Source of the DNA: Opisthocomus hoazin
Taxonomy: Eukaryota > Chordata > Aves > Opisthocomiformes > Opisthocomidae
Assembly: GCF_030867145.1 (NCBI RefSeq)
Contig: NC_134428.1
Location: 19,819,537 to 19,883,536, forward strand
Direction of reading: 5' to 3'
Length of the DNA: 64,000 nucleotides
Shown: positions 10,301 to 23,458 of the stretch, piece after piece
Layout of the letters: each line of letters begins with the position of its first letter
Numbering within the stretch: the stretch's first letter is position 1
Program-made: the position numbers and the translations under genes
The notes under the pieces: model-generated
What the model was told of the DNA's origin: nothing
The model's input: the letters and a program-made list of their open reading frames with translations, nothing else
The model's database searches: none

Positions 10301-13300
10301 TTCAGTTCTATGTTCAAAATAAGTTCTTCATAACCTGACCTCCTCAATACTAACTTCCCACGTCAGGGTGCCTTGGCTGGTTGGCGTAAATGTGGGGTCT
10401 GGAAGATCATGCTTCTGGCTGTAATCACAATGGATTTTTCTGCAAATATTTTTATAGATATGCATATTATAAAGTACATTGCCAGCACCAACTCCCAGGA
10501 TCTCCCGTGTATTTTGCCACTGAGTGAGACTCATGAAGGAATGACATCTGTTCAGTCCGAGAACAAGGCTTTTAAAAGCAACAAAGTTCCTGAGAACAGT
10601 TTGTTGCTTAACACGAGTGGTAATAGAGTCACCTTAGGCTCTGCATAGAGACAATGCACTAATCCCATGCACAGATTTGCAGTGACCAGATCCCTCACAC
10701 ACAATCCTTCAGCTCAGAGCATGGAAAAGCCCCAAGAATCTTTCATTGAAAATTTGCAGTAAAATCATGATTTTTAAAAGTATTTTTCAGCAGTCTTTCT
10801 TCCCAAAGTAGACATGCAACACACACTGATTTGAAAGATCAAAGAAAAGAAGTTATTTGTATCAAAATGAGCATAGTGAACATTTGAGATACTGATACCG
10901 CCCTGTAGTGATCCTGTAGAAATACCAATTTGCAGGATGGGAAGAAGTGGGTGTAATCCAATAAAACAATGCAATAATTATGAAAAATGGAAAGAGGTCA
11001 AAGTCAGCGAGCTTTTGATTTCTTTTCACACCGGCATTTGTCAAGGTGAGCAAAATCCATTAGCAAGGAGCAGCCTGAGTTTTAACACATCTGAGTCTTT
11101 AAAAATGTTAATGTTTAATAGGGTGTGCTCACACTTTATATATCCTTGATAACAATGCCTGGGCTGATAAGCATCTCTTGAGGTTGTAAATCAGTTGCAG
11201 AGCCTTGCAAGGCACACAAGCACTTGGTGTTCATTCTCATGGTTTATTATGTTATCTGAACTCATTGACTGAATTATGGCCTTATAACAGCTCTTTCTCT
11301 GCATTATCCTACTGTTACTGTAGCATTATTAACCTATGTTGCATTAGAAGATTATATGTCCTTCTCCAGATGAGTGCACAGAAGTTACATGACTGTGGCT
11401 GTTTAATGTACAGGGTCATTTTCTAGGAGGAACCGCTTATTTCCCCGAGCTATGCCCACAAAGTCTGCTTTCCTGAAGATGGTATCAGTTCTGGCTTGGG
11501 CTGGTAGAAAGATAAAGACATGTGAGCAGGGAGCAACATTTTCTCCCTAGTCCTGTGCGGGATGCCTCACCTGCAGCCAACAGGTCAGCTGCAGGCTGTG
11601 TTCAGGATTGCATACTGGAAGCCAAGGTATATGAGGAAGAAATGGAGGTGAGGACATCACATTACTTGTATTTTAAAACTGGAATGATTCCCTCCCACTG
11701 GAGAACTCATCCGTCATTTCCCACAGTGCATGCATCAATCCAGCAGGTTGCAAGTCCATGGGCTCACTGCTTGAGAGAGAAATTCACCCTGTATTATCGC
11801 CAGGTACAACCTGAACCTTTAAAAAGCCTGAAAGCCCTTGAGAAGGTGCTTTTGCTGTCTATGGCAGTAGCCAGCTCTACTCCAACAGAGCAGTGGTGGC
11901 TGTATGTAAGCAGAAACAGTAAATTCCCTCCATCGGTACCCAACCGCGCCCATGGAGGATTTCTTCCCCGCTCTCACTGTCTCTCATAAAGTCTCAAGAG
12001 TCCGAGTGGTCACACCATTTGCTCAGAAAGAGTCTGGCAGAACAAGACAGTCTTGGAAACGTCTGGGAGAAGAAGGTGCAGAGTAAGACCTCACAGTTGT
12101 GCAGCAAATCTTGAGATGGACATGACCATCCGTTGCTCTCCTTTCTTTGCCCACCCTGCCTAGTCCTCTTCTGCACAGGGTAATTCCTCCTAGTGAAATA
12201 CTCCACTCCTGATAACAAGCCTTTGAGAGCAGGCAGATGTGCAGGCACCTTTTTCATGTCAATCTAGTTAGGGTTTATTGATTCCCCTTGCCTTCGGCTA
12301 ATGTACTTTTATTATTATTAATAAATAATCATCATTTTCCCGTCAGTGGAGCCTGCACCTGGGAGCCTTGGAGAATTCTAGCAAAAGTATTATTAAAACT
12401 AAAGATTTCTAAAGCTGAACAGCAGCACAGCCCAGTAATCTGACAGAATCTGCAACTGGGGAGCAAAATATCACCACCTGAGAATATGTGATAGAGCATC
12501 AAATTGGCTCCTTCCCCCCCCGGAGCCACCATTTAAAACCGCAGCCTCCTGTTCACGATCACTTCTGCATTGTTGCCATCCCCCAGGGATGCAAAGGGTG
12601 CCGGTGGCTCTTTGGGAGCTGTTGCCCGGGCACGCGGGCTCTTGCAGGACCCTGCCCTGGCATGGTGCGTGACTCAGTGCACCCGGTGTGCCAAAGCCGC
12701 TGCTGCCTGCTCCTGGCTGGCACCCCCTCCGCAATGCTGCCCAGGCAGCCTCCGTCCTCCATCCTCCGTCCTCTGCCTGGCCAGCTCCAGACCCTGATCC
12801 TGGCTCCTCCACGGTTACAAAGATCCAGCATCTCTTCCCAATCCAGGCAGAAGCATTGCCTGGAGGGGACAGTTTCTCCTAGAGGATTGTATGCGTCTGC
12901 TGGGAAACAGGCAGGACAGCCGGGAAGGAGTCATCGCCAACCTCAGAGACAGAGATGGACATCCAGGCACACAGTCCTCTGGGCAGTCAGCTGCAAAATA
13001 GTGACTGCAGTGGTCTCAGGGGCATTTTGGTATTGCCGGTAGAGGATTCTGGGGACAAAGATCAATAACAGTGTCAGCAATGAAAACACTGTGTTGCTCA
13101 AGGAGGTGATTTTACTTGGGTGGCAGGAAAGCAAAGAGAGTCAGAGCTGTCACCCATAAGTGGACCTACTCCCATCTGCAATCCTGAATTAGCACATCTT
13201 CATGCCACCCCTATTCCAACTCCTCCTCGGTCAGCCTTGTCTTCCCTGAGGACTTCCTTGCCAGCTGCACCTTAGGCCACGCGTTACTGTGGGCTTTCCC

Positions 13301-13650
13301 TCCTGTGTCCTGTGTTCTGCATCACATCACCAGTAGTCCAGCTGAGTCCTGTGACCTGGCACCATGACAGCAATCCAGCACGGGTCCTGTCCCTTAATTC
13401 TGTCCCTGAAATCACGTAGACCACAACATGCCCATAACACGGGTTTTCACTGGAAAACAAACACCTTGCCCCAGTATTGTAGATGAAATAGGAGCTCCAG
13501 ATTAAGATAATCCATGTTTCAGAATAAAATAGGGTGCTTTACTGGCAGGAAAAATAAAAGTACATCTGGTCTAAATGGAAGTAAACAAGACCCGAGAGTC
13601 CTTTTCTCTGTGTAAAGCCACTTTGCCAGAAGGTGTGTTCAGGCAACGAC
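7331..13650. other. Gene-free tract between COX19 and the P450 cluster
   Basis: About 6.3 kb, mostly AT-rich between 7750 and 12500, without any exon I recognise. It holds poly-A/T runs and an ATT-rich patch near 12310-12335. The longest open frame (11522-11989, 155 codons, plus) has no family resemblance and no clean splice context. This is presumably upstream regulatory sequence for gene 1 and/or the COX19 divergent side. Confidence 0.5.
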
Positions 13651-13658
13651 AGAAGGGC

Positions 13659-13665
13659 TATAAAG
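13659..13665 (+). promoter_or_regulatory. TATA box of P450 gene 1
   Basis: TATAAAG lies 39 bp before the ATG at 13704, within GGGCTATAAAGGG. The usual 25-30 bp spacing would put transcription start near 13688-13692, giving a very short 5' leader. An in-frame ATG at 13575 lies upstream of this box, so it would not be in the transcript; this decides the start at 13704. Confidence 0.6.
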
Positions 13666-13703
13666 GGACCCCAAGATGCTCATGCCCGCACTTTGATCTA
13701 GAC

Positions 13704-16700
13704 ATGGCCATACAGGCTTTGCTGCAGTACATGGGCTCTAGCTCGCTGCTCTACCTGGCAGCAGGGCTGGTCGCTCTCCTTTACTTTCTTAGCAGCTTGA
13801 AGAAGTCGGTTTGCAGTTTGCCTCCCGGGCCACGACCTCTTCCTCTGATCGGAAACTTGAACGTGGTGGACCTGAAGAAGCCGTTCCAGTCGCTGACAGA
13901 GGTAGGGTCTGAGCGAGCAGACAGGTGGAAACGTGCAATTCCTGAAGCGAGAAATGCAACTAGGGAAACAGAGACGTGATTGTGTTTGCGTTGTGCAGAG
14001 GGCAGAAATGAGGTATTTGGTGCATAGGCAGGCTGGCAAAATGGCTTTACCTTCAGAGGTATATACACAAATGCAGGTATTTACAGATATAAATATAATA
14101 CACAAATTCCTTCCTTTATACATAGACCCACGCCCCTTGCAATTAGCTCCATGTTGTTGGATTTCGAGCCCCTCAGAGACTGCAGGTAGAAGACTCGAGT
14201 TGGGCCAGGCTGCTGACAGATCAGGACCATTTGCCATCGAGACGTGCCTCACTGCAGACAGACCTCTCCCGCTGAAGATAGGTAGGGAGGAAGGGAGGGA
14301 GGAAGGCAGGAAGGAAAGAAAGGTATCGTCCCCACAGCAGAGGAAAAGGGGTCATAGGCACATTTATTTCCAAAGCTAATTATATCCCTGCAATGCAATG
14401 CTCAACTCTGCCTCCCCAGCCCTTCCTCCAAACACACATTGGCCAGGGTTATTTAAGACTTGATGCATGGCTGTCGTATGTCTAGGTAAACAAATTGCTT
14501 TTTCTTATACAGCTCCATGGATACTTTTATTTCTAAAAGAGAATACTTAAATATTACAAAGCCAGGTGCAATGTTTGTTTCAGAAAGTGTCTGCTGTGTT
14601 CCCATAGGGAGGTGGGGACAATTCAATGTGAATTCACATTTCCTCTGGTTGCTGTAGAGACGGCTGAGGTGCCATGAGTAACCTGTCACATGCCCTCTGT
14701 GTGTGCTTACCGGGCACTACGATAGGGGAAACCCCAGTGAACTCCTTGAGCCCACCTGAGAGGGCAGGGCAGACACCAAAGGTCTCCAGTTAGTCGTAAG
14801 AAGAAGGGCATCCTGGACTGCAGAAGTACAGAGTTCCTACAGCAGTCACACCGTGTTCACCTGCCTTGATTTATGGTGCAGAGGATTGTGCAGAGCACAG
14901 TTTTGATGGGCTTCTGGTCCTGAGCTCCCATCTGCTCATAGGTATGTTTGAGGGCTGTCGGTACGGAAGAGCAACTATTTTTGGCAGTACTGGGGGATTT
15001 TATGACATAAATGTCACATGAAGGCATCAGACTCATTCCCTATAATCTGCCAAACAGCTTTCTTTAGGCTTTCAGGCCTGCCACATCCAATACTTGTGTT
15101 GCTGAGAAAAAACAGAGTTGATGCCAAGAAGTGCTAATGCAAAGAAATGACCACAGGAAGGCTGGGAGGCGGCTGTAATTCCCTGCCCCTGGCTCTGCCA
15201 CACGCTCTGTGAGCCGCCCGGGAGGAAAGAACCAGTGTTAATGTTATCTCCCAAAGCCGTCAAACCACCGTTTGATGAAAACAAATTCAATTTGTCTGGT
15301 GTAATAACAGGAGCTGCTTCTAATCTGAAATTCAATTTTCGGTATGTATCTAATGCATAGCAAATGGTAACCCAGGCACATGGGAAACAAGAAGACATTT
15401 GGAGCGGATGGCTTGCAGAGTGTTTAAACGAAGTCTAAAATACTGAGTGAATGATTAGATTGTCAAAGCCACCCTTCTGTGTAACAGATGATTCATATTT
15501 AATTTGCCATAAAAGCCTAGAGCTCCTGTGACATTATCTAGAAGAACATGCTTCCTAATTAGATTCAAGATTCTGGTGGCAAGCAAATAATTTTGTGATG
15601 ACTGCAACACTACCCACCTTGCCATAATTAGAGACAAGTGCTGTCCTGAAAGAAAGAGTTATTGTCTAGCTTTGTTTTTGTAGTGTTTGTGGCTTCAGCC
15701 TCAAAGATGTGTGCACGCCCGCTTGCCTCGGGTCAACAGCATTAAAATAAACAGGCCTGCCTGCTACCGCATTTTCTAACCAGCCTCCGAACGGTAGCAT
15801 CGCTACGCTGGCCTGTTGCTGCAGAACACCACAGGAATGCAATGGCATTTTATCGATTTCTCCGCTGATAGGCGCGGTGATAGCAGACACCTTGTTGTGC
15901 AAGCCCGGTGCAAGCAGAGATGCTGGCAATTGATAGCTGTTGCTCATTAGGTGCATTACAGCAGCACCTGGAGACTTCAGGCAGGACTGGGAGGGTCCTT
16001 TCGGGCTGGAAACCACCCAGGGTGGCCAGAGCTAGTGTCTGGGTCCAGATCTGGTTTTGAATGAACATATTTACTCACCTTGACAGCTCTCCAAGATATA
16101 TGGCAACGTCTTCACTGTGCATTTTGGACCCAGGAAAGCCGTCGTACTGGCTGGATACGAAACCATCAAGGATGCCCTTTTAAATCATGCTGAAGAATTT
16201 GGGGAGAGAGCAGAAATACCCATATTTAGGAAAATAACACAAGGAAATGGTAAGTGTCCTTTTGGTTGGTTAGTTTTTGTAGTTTGTCCGTGTTCCCTAC
16301 ATTCTTACAGCAGAGCGTATCATCCTCTTACAGATTGCTATTTGTCTGTATAACAGTGTATCCAGCAGCTTTCATACCAGTGCGTAGGAAGGCCTTACAA
16401 ACGTTTAACCATGGGTAACATATGGCTGTTATACCTTTACTTTAGGCATAGCATTCAGCCATGGAGAGCTGTGGAAAACTATGAGAAGATTCACCTTGTC
16501 CACACTGCGAGATTTTGGAATGGGAAGGAGAACCATTGAGATCCGAATCCTGGAGGAAGTAAACTCTCTGATTAAATATTTTGAATCCTACCATGGTGAG
16601 TGCCAAGAAGTTCATCCAGAGATAGGAAACGTGTCTAGCAGAACAATAAAGGTTAATGAAAGTTTAACTTAGAGCAAATGGTATCTCACAGTTAAAGTTC

Positions 16701-19700
16701 AGCGTATGCTGAAGTAGGTTATTAAACTGAGACCTTAAAACATTGACACCTAGTTCCCTGCTACGCATTCTGGGTGGTGAATGAGTTTTTATTCCAGGAG
16801 CTCAGGACTACATTTCCATAGCAAACCAGACTGAAACGGGCATAATCACATTGTCATTTGTTTTCATTGTTGAAATACAGGGAAGCCATTTGATACAAAG
16901 ATGATACTCAACAATGCTGTATCCAATGTCATCTGCTCTATATTGTTTGGAGAGAGGTTTGAATATGATGATCCTGTATTTCTAACTTTGCTGAAGCTGT
17001 TAAATGAAAACACTAAGCTGTTGGGCTCCCCTATGGTGCTGGTAAGAGCTTGATTTTATGTTTTAGCTTTTAGGTTTTGGGGAGGTATCCAGTTACCCAT
17101 GTTTGTCCCTCAAACCTCCCACATCTTACTTCTCGAGGTGAGAACAAGAACATTATGAGCCAGCCAGGCTGCACTGAACACATCTGCAGTCCTGTATCGC
17201 AATGCACAAATTCCCAGGCCCCTGGGCTTAGTCTGTGAAATTTATTAGTAAAAGAAAAAACCCAAAGTATTTACAAAAGGAACCATTCTACCCCCTTTGA
17301 AGAGCAGAAGCACAAGACGCCTCTCATATCAGAGATCAGCCCTGAAATGCCACCTCAAATCTTCCTTCTTGTATTACACCTTCAGTAAGTGTCTTGGTTC
17401 TGCCTCTCCTAGAACCAGGTTTGACAAACTTCTTTGTCTTTTATTTTGGCCACTGAAATTCAGTCTTGGCAAACTAACAGCTGATATAAGCCCATTCCTT
17501 CCTGACAAAAAGCTTCTGGTTTGAATGCCAGTGGCATCGTCTTTCTGAGCCACACTGAGGTCTGTGGCTGGCTGTAACTCTGGACTAGCTGAGCCCAAAA
17601 AGCAGCACCCGAGCACAGGTCAGCGTTACACACTTTGCACAGACGCTCTCCCAGGATGAGGCACCAGCTAACGGCAGGTGTTCGTTTCATTGTCTGACAG
17701 GGCAGCTAGTGGTCTCCTTGAAGATGTACACACCTCTCACGGGATGATGGGGGTGAGAACCCTCCTCTCTCCTGGCAGCATGTACGTCCGTATGACATAC
17801 TGCAATTCTGTGCTCAGTCCAGCTCCTAGGAACAGTGTAGCTGGGTTAGCTCAGTGCTGTGCCTAAGCTAACTGGCTTGGAAAGCCCCGTGTTGAAACAG
17901 CAATATTGTCTGTTTGTGGAGGTGGCCAGTTCAAGTCCCTTCCGCTGCCATAGGTTGTGACACACCTGAGGACTTTCCCTGGAATAAGTACAATGCTCAC
18001 ATGCCCATCTTTCACATCTGAGACCCTCTGTCCCACCACCTACACAACCAGCTGGAAGCCCTGAAAGACGATTAAGCTGATGAGTCTCCCAAAAGTCATG
18101 GCAAGGACTCATGCAGAGGTATAACAGACAGAACGCTCTATTTCTGCAGCAGTTCAGAGCTGCCTGGATTGTACAAGAAAATGTGGGGGAAATGTGGCCT
18201 GAAAAGTCAAGGCATGGGACAAGGGACCAGCAGTGTTATTTGAGATATCAGTATGCGTTCAAAATGCCAATTAACAGTAAGACTTCTCTTCTCCCACAGT
18301 TATATAATTTCTACCCTTCACTTGGATTTCTTTCTGGAGCTTCCAAGACTGTGCTACAAAATGTCAGTGAACTGAATGCTTTTCTCCAAAAGCTCTTCCA
18401 GGAACACAAAGAAGAGTTTAATGAAAATAACTTAACAGGCTTTGTTGATGCCTTTCTGATGAAGCAACAACAGGTACCTTAAAGCTGAGTCTCAGAGTCC
18501 TTCTGTTCTCTTAGCTCTGACTTATTATTAGGACTGACCATCTGTCAGGGGATGGGTGTCAGTGGAAACAGAACTGCAGTGAGCAGAATGTATCAAAGAT
18601 CATCCTCACAGTGAGCTGTGCTGTCCTCGCTCCATAGCTCCACTGAAACTGCTGGGTAAAGGCATTTAGTTGTCAAGATGTCCCATGTGGGTGAAATAAG
18701 TTACCACTCGGCACACATCCGAAACCTTCCTCCAAGAATGGTACAGTGATAAACTTCGTTGCAGTAACTGAATTCCAACTAATCTAATAGTTGGATCTGG
18801 GGATTGCACGTGTGCTTGGGATCAGACAAAGTCCATACAGCATAGGCCCTAATGCTAAAATACTAATAATTTATTTTCCCAGAGCATATCAAGTCACAAA
18901 AAGCAAAAATGCAGATAAAAATGGTGACAACACAGTCACATGTTGGTATCACTTGGTGTAGAACCTATGGCCATTGTCTGTATATTTTGAAGGAGTCAAA
19001 GAAACCCCACACTATGTTTGACAACGGAAACCTGTTGTTTTCAACCCTGGACCTCTTTGCCGCTGGGACTGAGACTACTTCTACAACTGTGCGCTGGGGT
19101 CTTCTTCTGATGATGAAATACCCAGAAATTCAGAGTAAGACTGAGAAGTCCTCTTGTACAATATTCTGTTGCATGCTTAAGGCTTTGGTTGTGGAAGGGA
19201 GTGGAACTCATTCAGTGTTGTCTACAGTAATTATTCTGAGTACCCTGAGAGAGATAACAACCGTTGATTTTACAAAGGAATTTTATTCAGCTGGATTGCA
19301 ATAAACCAGCCCAGCCAAGTGGGAGAGGCTAAAGGCCAGTACACGGTTACAGTAAAGCTCCCCCATCATTATTCTCCTGCAGGCTATGGGCTTACGTCAA
19401 TAAAGGTCTCCTCGGGAGCTGATTCTGATCTGGTTTCTGTTGAAGGCTATGGGGTAACAAAGGCGTGTGATCAGAATTAGGCATATAGTGACTCCATTCA
19501 AGCTCCCTTGTCTCAACAACAAACCTGAAAGAACCACACCATGCCCTGGCTTACCCAGTTCTGCTCTTCCCAAATGCCCCTCAAAGTTTTCCCTTTTCTT
19601 CATCCTGGCCAAACTGGAGGCCATTTCAGTTGCAAGATAAGAGGGTTATCAGCTTCTTAATCTTTTCCTCCCTCCAAGGAAAGATTCAGGAAGAAATGAA

Positions 19701-21070
19701 CCACGTCATTGAACCAGGAGAGCTGCCTAAGTTGGAGGACCGGAAAAAAATGCCTTATACAGATGCAGTGATACATGAAATACAAAGGTTTGCCAATATT
19801 GTCCCAATGGGTGTATCACGATCAACTCCTACTGATGTGAATTTCCAAGGCTATGTGATTCCTAAGGTGAGCTTTGAGGCTAGCAATTTACACTGCACAG
19901 ATCCCTTACAGTTTTGTTTAAAGCAGACAAAAAGAAAAACACCGTCATGCCTGGTTTAATCTATGATGTGATCCTTTGTCTTGAATCCAGGACAGCTGTT
20001 ATAAAAATGCACTGGACTGTGGTCTGTTACAGCTGTTTGAATCCAGAATAACCAGATACTTTAATTAAATCACACTGGTTTGAATCTCTTATGCCAAATG
20101 AGGAACCTCTACTTCAGCATCTTTCTTGAAAGATCTGACTCTGTAAGAAGGGAATGTTTTGTGGTCCAAAAAGAGAGCAGCAGCTACTGATGACAGGCAG
20201 AGCCACAGTGGGGCAGGGAAGCATCCCCTAGTTCTGTTTGCCATGGCTTGGTCTCATTTGCCTCTTCACATTAGTAATAAGAAAGCAGCCCGGCTTGACT
20301 AGGAAAGTGATCTGCTCCAAACAGCTACCATGAGTTTCTTTGATCCCTTTCAGGGTACAGAGATTATTCCGCTGCTGACCTCCGCTCTGAATGATGAGTT
20401 ACACTGGAAAACCCCGGATCAGTTCAACCCTTCCCACTTCCTGGATGCCAACGGGAACTTCGTTAGGAGAGAGGCATTTATTCCGTTCTCCATAGGTGAG
20501 AGGGGTGTGTGTGCACCACCTGGGTAGACTAATGGCACAGTTCCCCCTGATTCCAGAAAAGTAGGGAAGTCAGGGACACAGATCATAGGATAAGGGATTT
20601 CTGGTCATTTCTCCTGTCCACCATTGCTGTAGGTAACCACCTCTTCCTAGGGAGATCTGGGAAACACTGATCTACAGTGACTGAATAATTTCACGTACCT
20701 ACAGACTTCTGTATAGTTTGAGACCAAGTCAGTAGCACCTCTAATATACAGAGAGAAGGAAGGAAAAATTTCCTACCTCAGCAGCCTGCTCTTACAGACT
20801 GTACATCCAGTTTAGAAGGTCTCAGACATCAACACTAACAGTTACGGTGCTGATCATTTCCTTCTCTCCTGGTTGTTTTCAGGACGAAGGGCTTGCGTTG
20901 GAGAAGGTCTGGCCAAAATGGAGCTGTTCCTCTTCTTTGCAGGCTTGCTTCGCAGATTTGTTTTCCAACCCCCTCCAGGAGTGGACAAGTCAGATCTAGA
21001 TCTCACTGCTGATGTCGGCTTTACCTTGAACCCCATGCCTCACCTGGTTTGTGCTATGCCCTGTGAATGA
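13704..21070 (+). CDS. Cytochrome P450, CYP2K-like (gene 1)
   Basis: Nine exons: 13704-13901, 16087-16249, 16446-16595, 16881-17041, 18300-18473, 18993-19134, 19679-19866, 20354-20495 and 20883-21070; 1506 bp, 501 aa. All junctions are GT-AG with standard CYP2 phases. The N-terminus has a membrane anchor (about residues 14-30), then the PPGP hinge at 40-43. Signatures: helix-C W130-x3-R134, helix-I AGTET at 306-310, helix-K E363-I-Q-R366, and haem loop [11 protein letters not shown] with Cys444 as the thiolate ligand. It should be an ER-bound, NADPH-P450 reductase-dependent monooxygenase; its substrate is not predictable. Segments such as [19 protein letters not shown] and [12 protein letters not shown] followed by RWGLLLM resemble fish CYP2K more than CYP2W. 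Subfamily assignment is by memory of motifs; CYP2 family membership is certain. Confidence 0.93.
14283..14322. repeat. GGGAGGAA/GGAAA purine microsatellite
   Basis: A pure-purine, GGAA-rich run in intron 1 of gene 1 (GGGAGGAAGGGAGGGAGGAA and so on, with one C). It is a simple repeat with no coding role. Confidence 0.8.
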
Positions 21071-23251
21071 TCAAACAACATGGAGTTAGTGTAGTGAACA
21101 CTTCAAGCTTGAGAAAAAGTCTAGTTAGAGGGGGAAGAAAGCTGTCTGTACTTGAGCTTTAGGGAAAGGAAGACACCAGGCACTGCTATTTTTCTCTCAT
21201 TCATAGCACTCTTTCCAACAGCTCTTGCGGTGTCTGGATAATGCAAACCCTTTAGACACCCCTGAGTACCGCCCTCAGAAACGGTGTGATTCATTCCTGG
21301 AATAGCACATCAGAGATGCAGTTTTCAGTGCTGTTTGAAAGAATGAAATGGCTTCAAGCCTCCTCTATAGATGTAACCCATAAGAGGCTCTCCCCTGAGA
21401 GCCTCCACGAGGAGTTTCTCAGCCCAAAGTCCAAGCTCTATAGCAGAGCTAATTATCGATGGCCCAGATGGAGACAACAGACTCTTAATGTATCTAGAAA
21501 TCTCCCCGGGACGGTTGTTCAGTCGAGCCTTAGACTGAGCTTCCATTGTGCGATACAACCTGCCTTATCTTTATTACAGAGTCCCAGACATGAGGGTGTA
21601 ACGTGGGCTGATGCCAAGAGCCAGGCACAGGACAGTTATCAGAAAACATCTAAGTGGTTTGGGAAGTGGGTTCATTCCAACTCACACTAGGCACTTCATG
21701 CTGAAGAGCCTATTTATGATGGGCCAATCTAGCAGCTTAGTGCTCCTGCTAAGAAGGGCATTATTACCACTCCCTCACCTCTCCTGGCTTCATGCTGGCT
21801 CTGGCACTTGTCTGATCCTTTACTGGGCAATCTTAGATCCCAAAACTGGCAGGAAATGACCAGCCACAGACAGTGAAGGGTTTCTGAATCATCGTGGCTA
21901 AAGCTGGACACAAGCCCGAGGCAGCGTGAGGGCGATGCAGCCTGGGGCTGGGCAGCAGGACTGCCATGCTCCCATCAGAGAGCTGAGAGAGGCTCAGCCC
22001 TCTTCTCTGCTTGCACCTTAGGAGCCACAGTCGCTCTCTAGATCGTCTCTGCTCTCCGCAGGGAGAGAGGATCCTTCAGTGGATGATTCAACCGCCATGA
22101 AGTCTGAATTGCTCACTCTTTCCACTGACTGCAGGGTGAACCACCATCTGCAGGCTCCTAATTCAAACTTTAGTCTCATGTATCAGGTGTGTTGGGATGA
22201 ACAGGAACAATATTTTCCATTTGACTGAAAGTGGGGCTTCAACTCTTTAGAAAATGTTGCTGTCTCTTTTCAGCTCTACACCAGATACACAGCCCGTGGC
22301 ACTTCAAGCTGTCTTCCTCTCCAGATATTCCTTGTGTCAGGGAAGATAGGCAGCAACGTCTCCAGGCAGAGTAACAGATCAGCCTGCACTGCTGAGCAAA
22401 TACCACTGCCATGGCCTCCCGTGGAAGTTATACTTGCTCAGCACACAGCAGGAGCAGGGCCATCGCAATAAGAACTGCAAGCAAAATTTTGGTGCTTGCA
22501 TAAAGTTCTTTGGCCACTGGTGTAGTAACCAAAGCTGATAATGCTCACGTTCTGCCAGCAGAGATCCCGCACCCCTGTCAAGGCTAACAGGATTTTGAAT
22601 GTAGTCAGTGTGAAAATAGAGGTGAAACTGGTAACAGAGTCCAGAAGGAGAAGCAGGTTAGACTTTGTTACCGAGTCGCTCACCTGTGCCATTAACTTGT
22701 CATTTGGGGGTCTCTGTAGAAAGCTGGTGACACCCCAGAGACTGTGACTGTCCTAGACCAGCTGCTTGATTACTACAATTAAAGATTTATTTCATGTAGC
22801 AGCCATTAGGAGTAGGAACAACTAGCTGTACCCACAAGGCTACACCCATTGAGGGAAGTGCGATACGTGTGCGAAATCCAAATGGTGGTGCAGGTACAAG
22901 AGGGGAGGCTGCTTCGCATGCTGTGGAACAGGCAGGAAACCACGTGCGGGTTAGGGAGCAGGGAGTCACTGAAGATGCTTCTGTGTTGGGTTAGAGGCAG
23001 GAAAGGCAGCTTAGGAGGAAAAGAAAAAAGGGAGAAACAGAAGGTTACGGAGACTGAGGGGGCAGTTATGGTAAATCTATGATATAAAACTAAAGTTGCT
23101 GTCATCTAAAGCTGATCTGTGCTGCAAATGGAAGGAACGAAAGGAGGAAGAGAATGTGAAGGAATGACAAAGTAGGGCGGTCTTTGGCCGAGACACTGAC
23201 TCTTCACAGCAGCTTTATTTCACTCAACTAAAGGCAGCAGTCCAATAGTTG

Positions 23252-23311
23252 TATCGTACCTTGTACTTGTACTGGTACTGCACTTGTACGTGCATTGTAC
23301 CATGGGCCCAG
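23252..23311. repeat. Degenerate GTACTT-type short tandem repeat
   Basis: TTGTACTTGTACTGGTACTG is followed by further CTTGTAC and TTGTACC units. The repeated GTAC cores make the run partly self-complementary. It lies downstream of gene 1. Confidence 0.7.
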
Positions 23312-23448
23312 CTCCTGGTTACACCTCCAGGAGTCTGCTTGACAAGCTATGCAGCAGGCAAGCCTTTGCTGCTACACTTGCTCACGTTTGTTTTGCTGTT
23401 GCTGTATCTGCAGTCTAACTATTGCAAACCTGACCTTATCATCTACTT

Positions 23449-23458
23449 AATAAATAAA
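23449..23458 (+). terminator. Candidate poly(A) signals downstream of gene 1
   Basis: Two overlapping AATAAA hexamers (AATAAATAAA) occur about 2.4 kb beyond the gene 1 stop, followed by a T/G-rich stretch at 23460-23490. An ATTAAA at 22778-22783 is a nearer alternative. No canonical AATAAA was noticed closer to the stop. Confidence 0.3.

Noticed and set aside
11522-11989. 155-codon plus-strand frame upstream of gene 1
   Set aside because: No domain, no splice context, and composition typical of random non-coding sequence.
13575-13703. In-frame upstream ATG giving gene 1 a 43-residue N-terminal extension
   Set aside because: The TATA box at 13659 lies inside it, and a hydrophilic extension ahead of the membrane anchor is not seen in CYP2 proteins.
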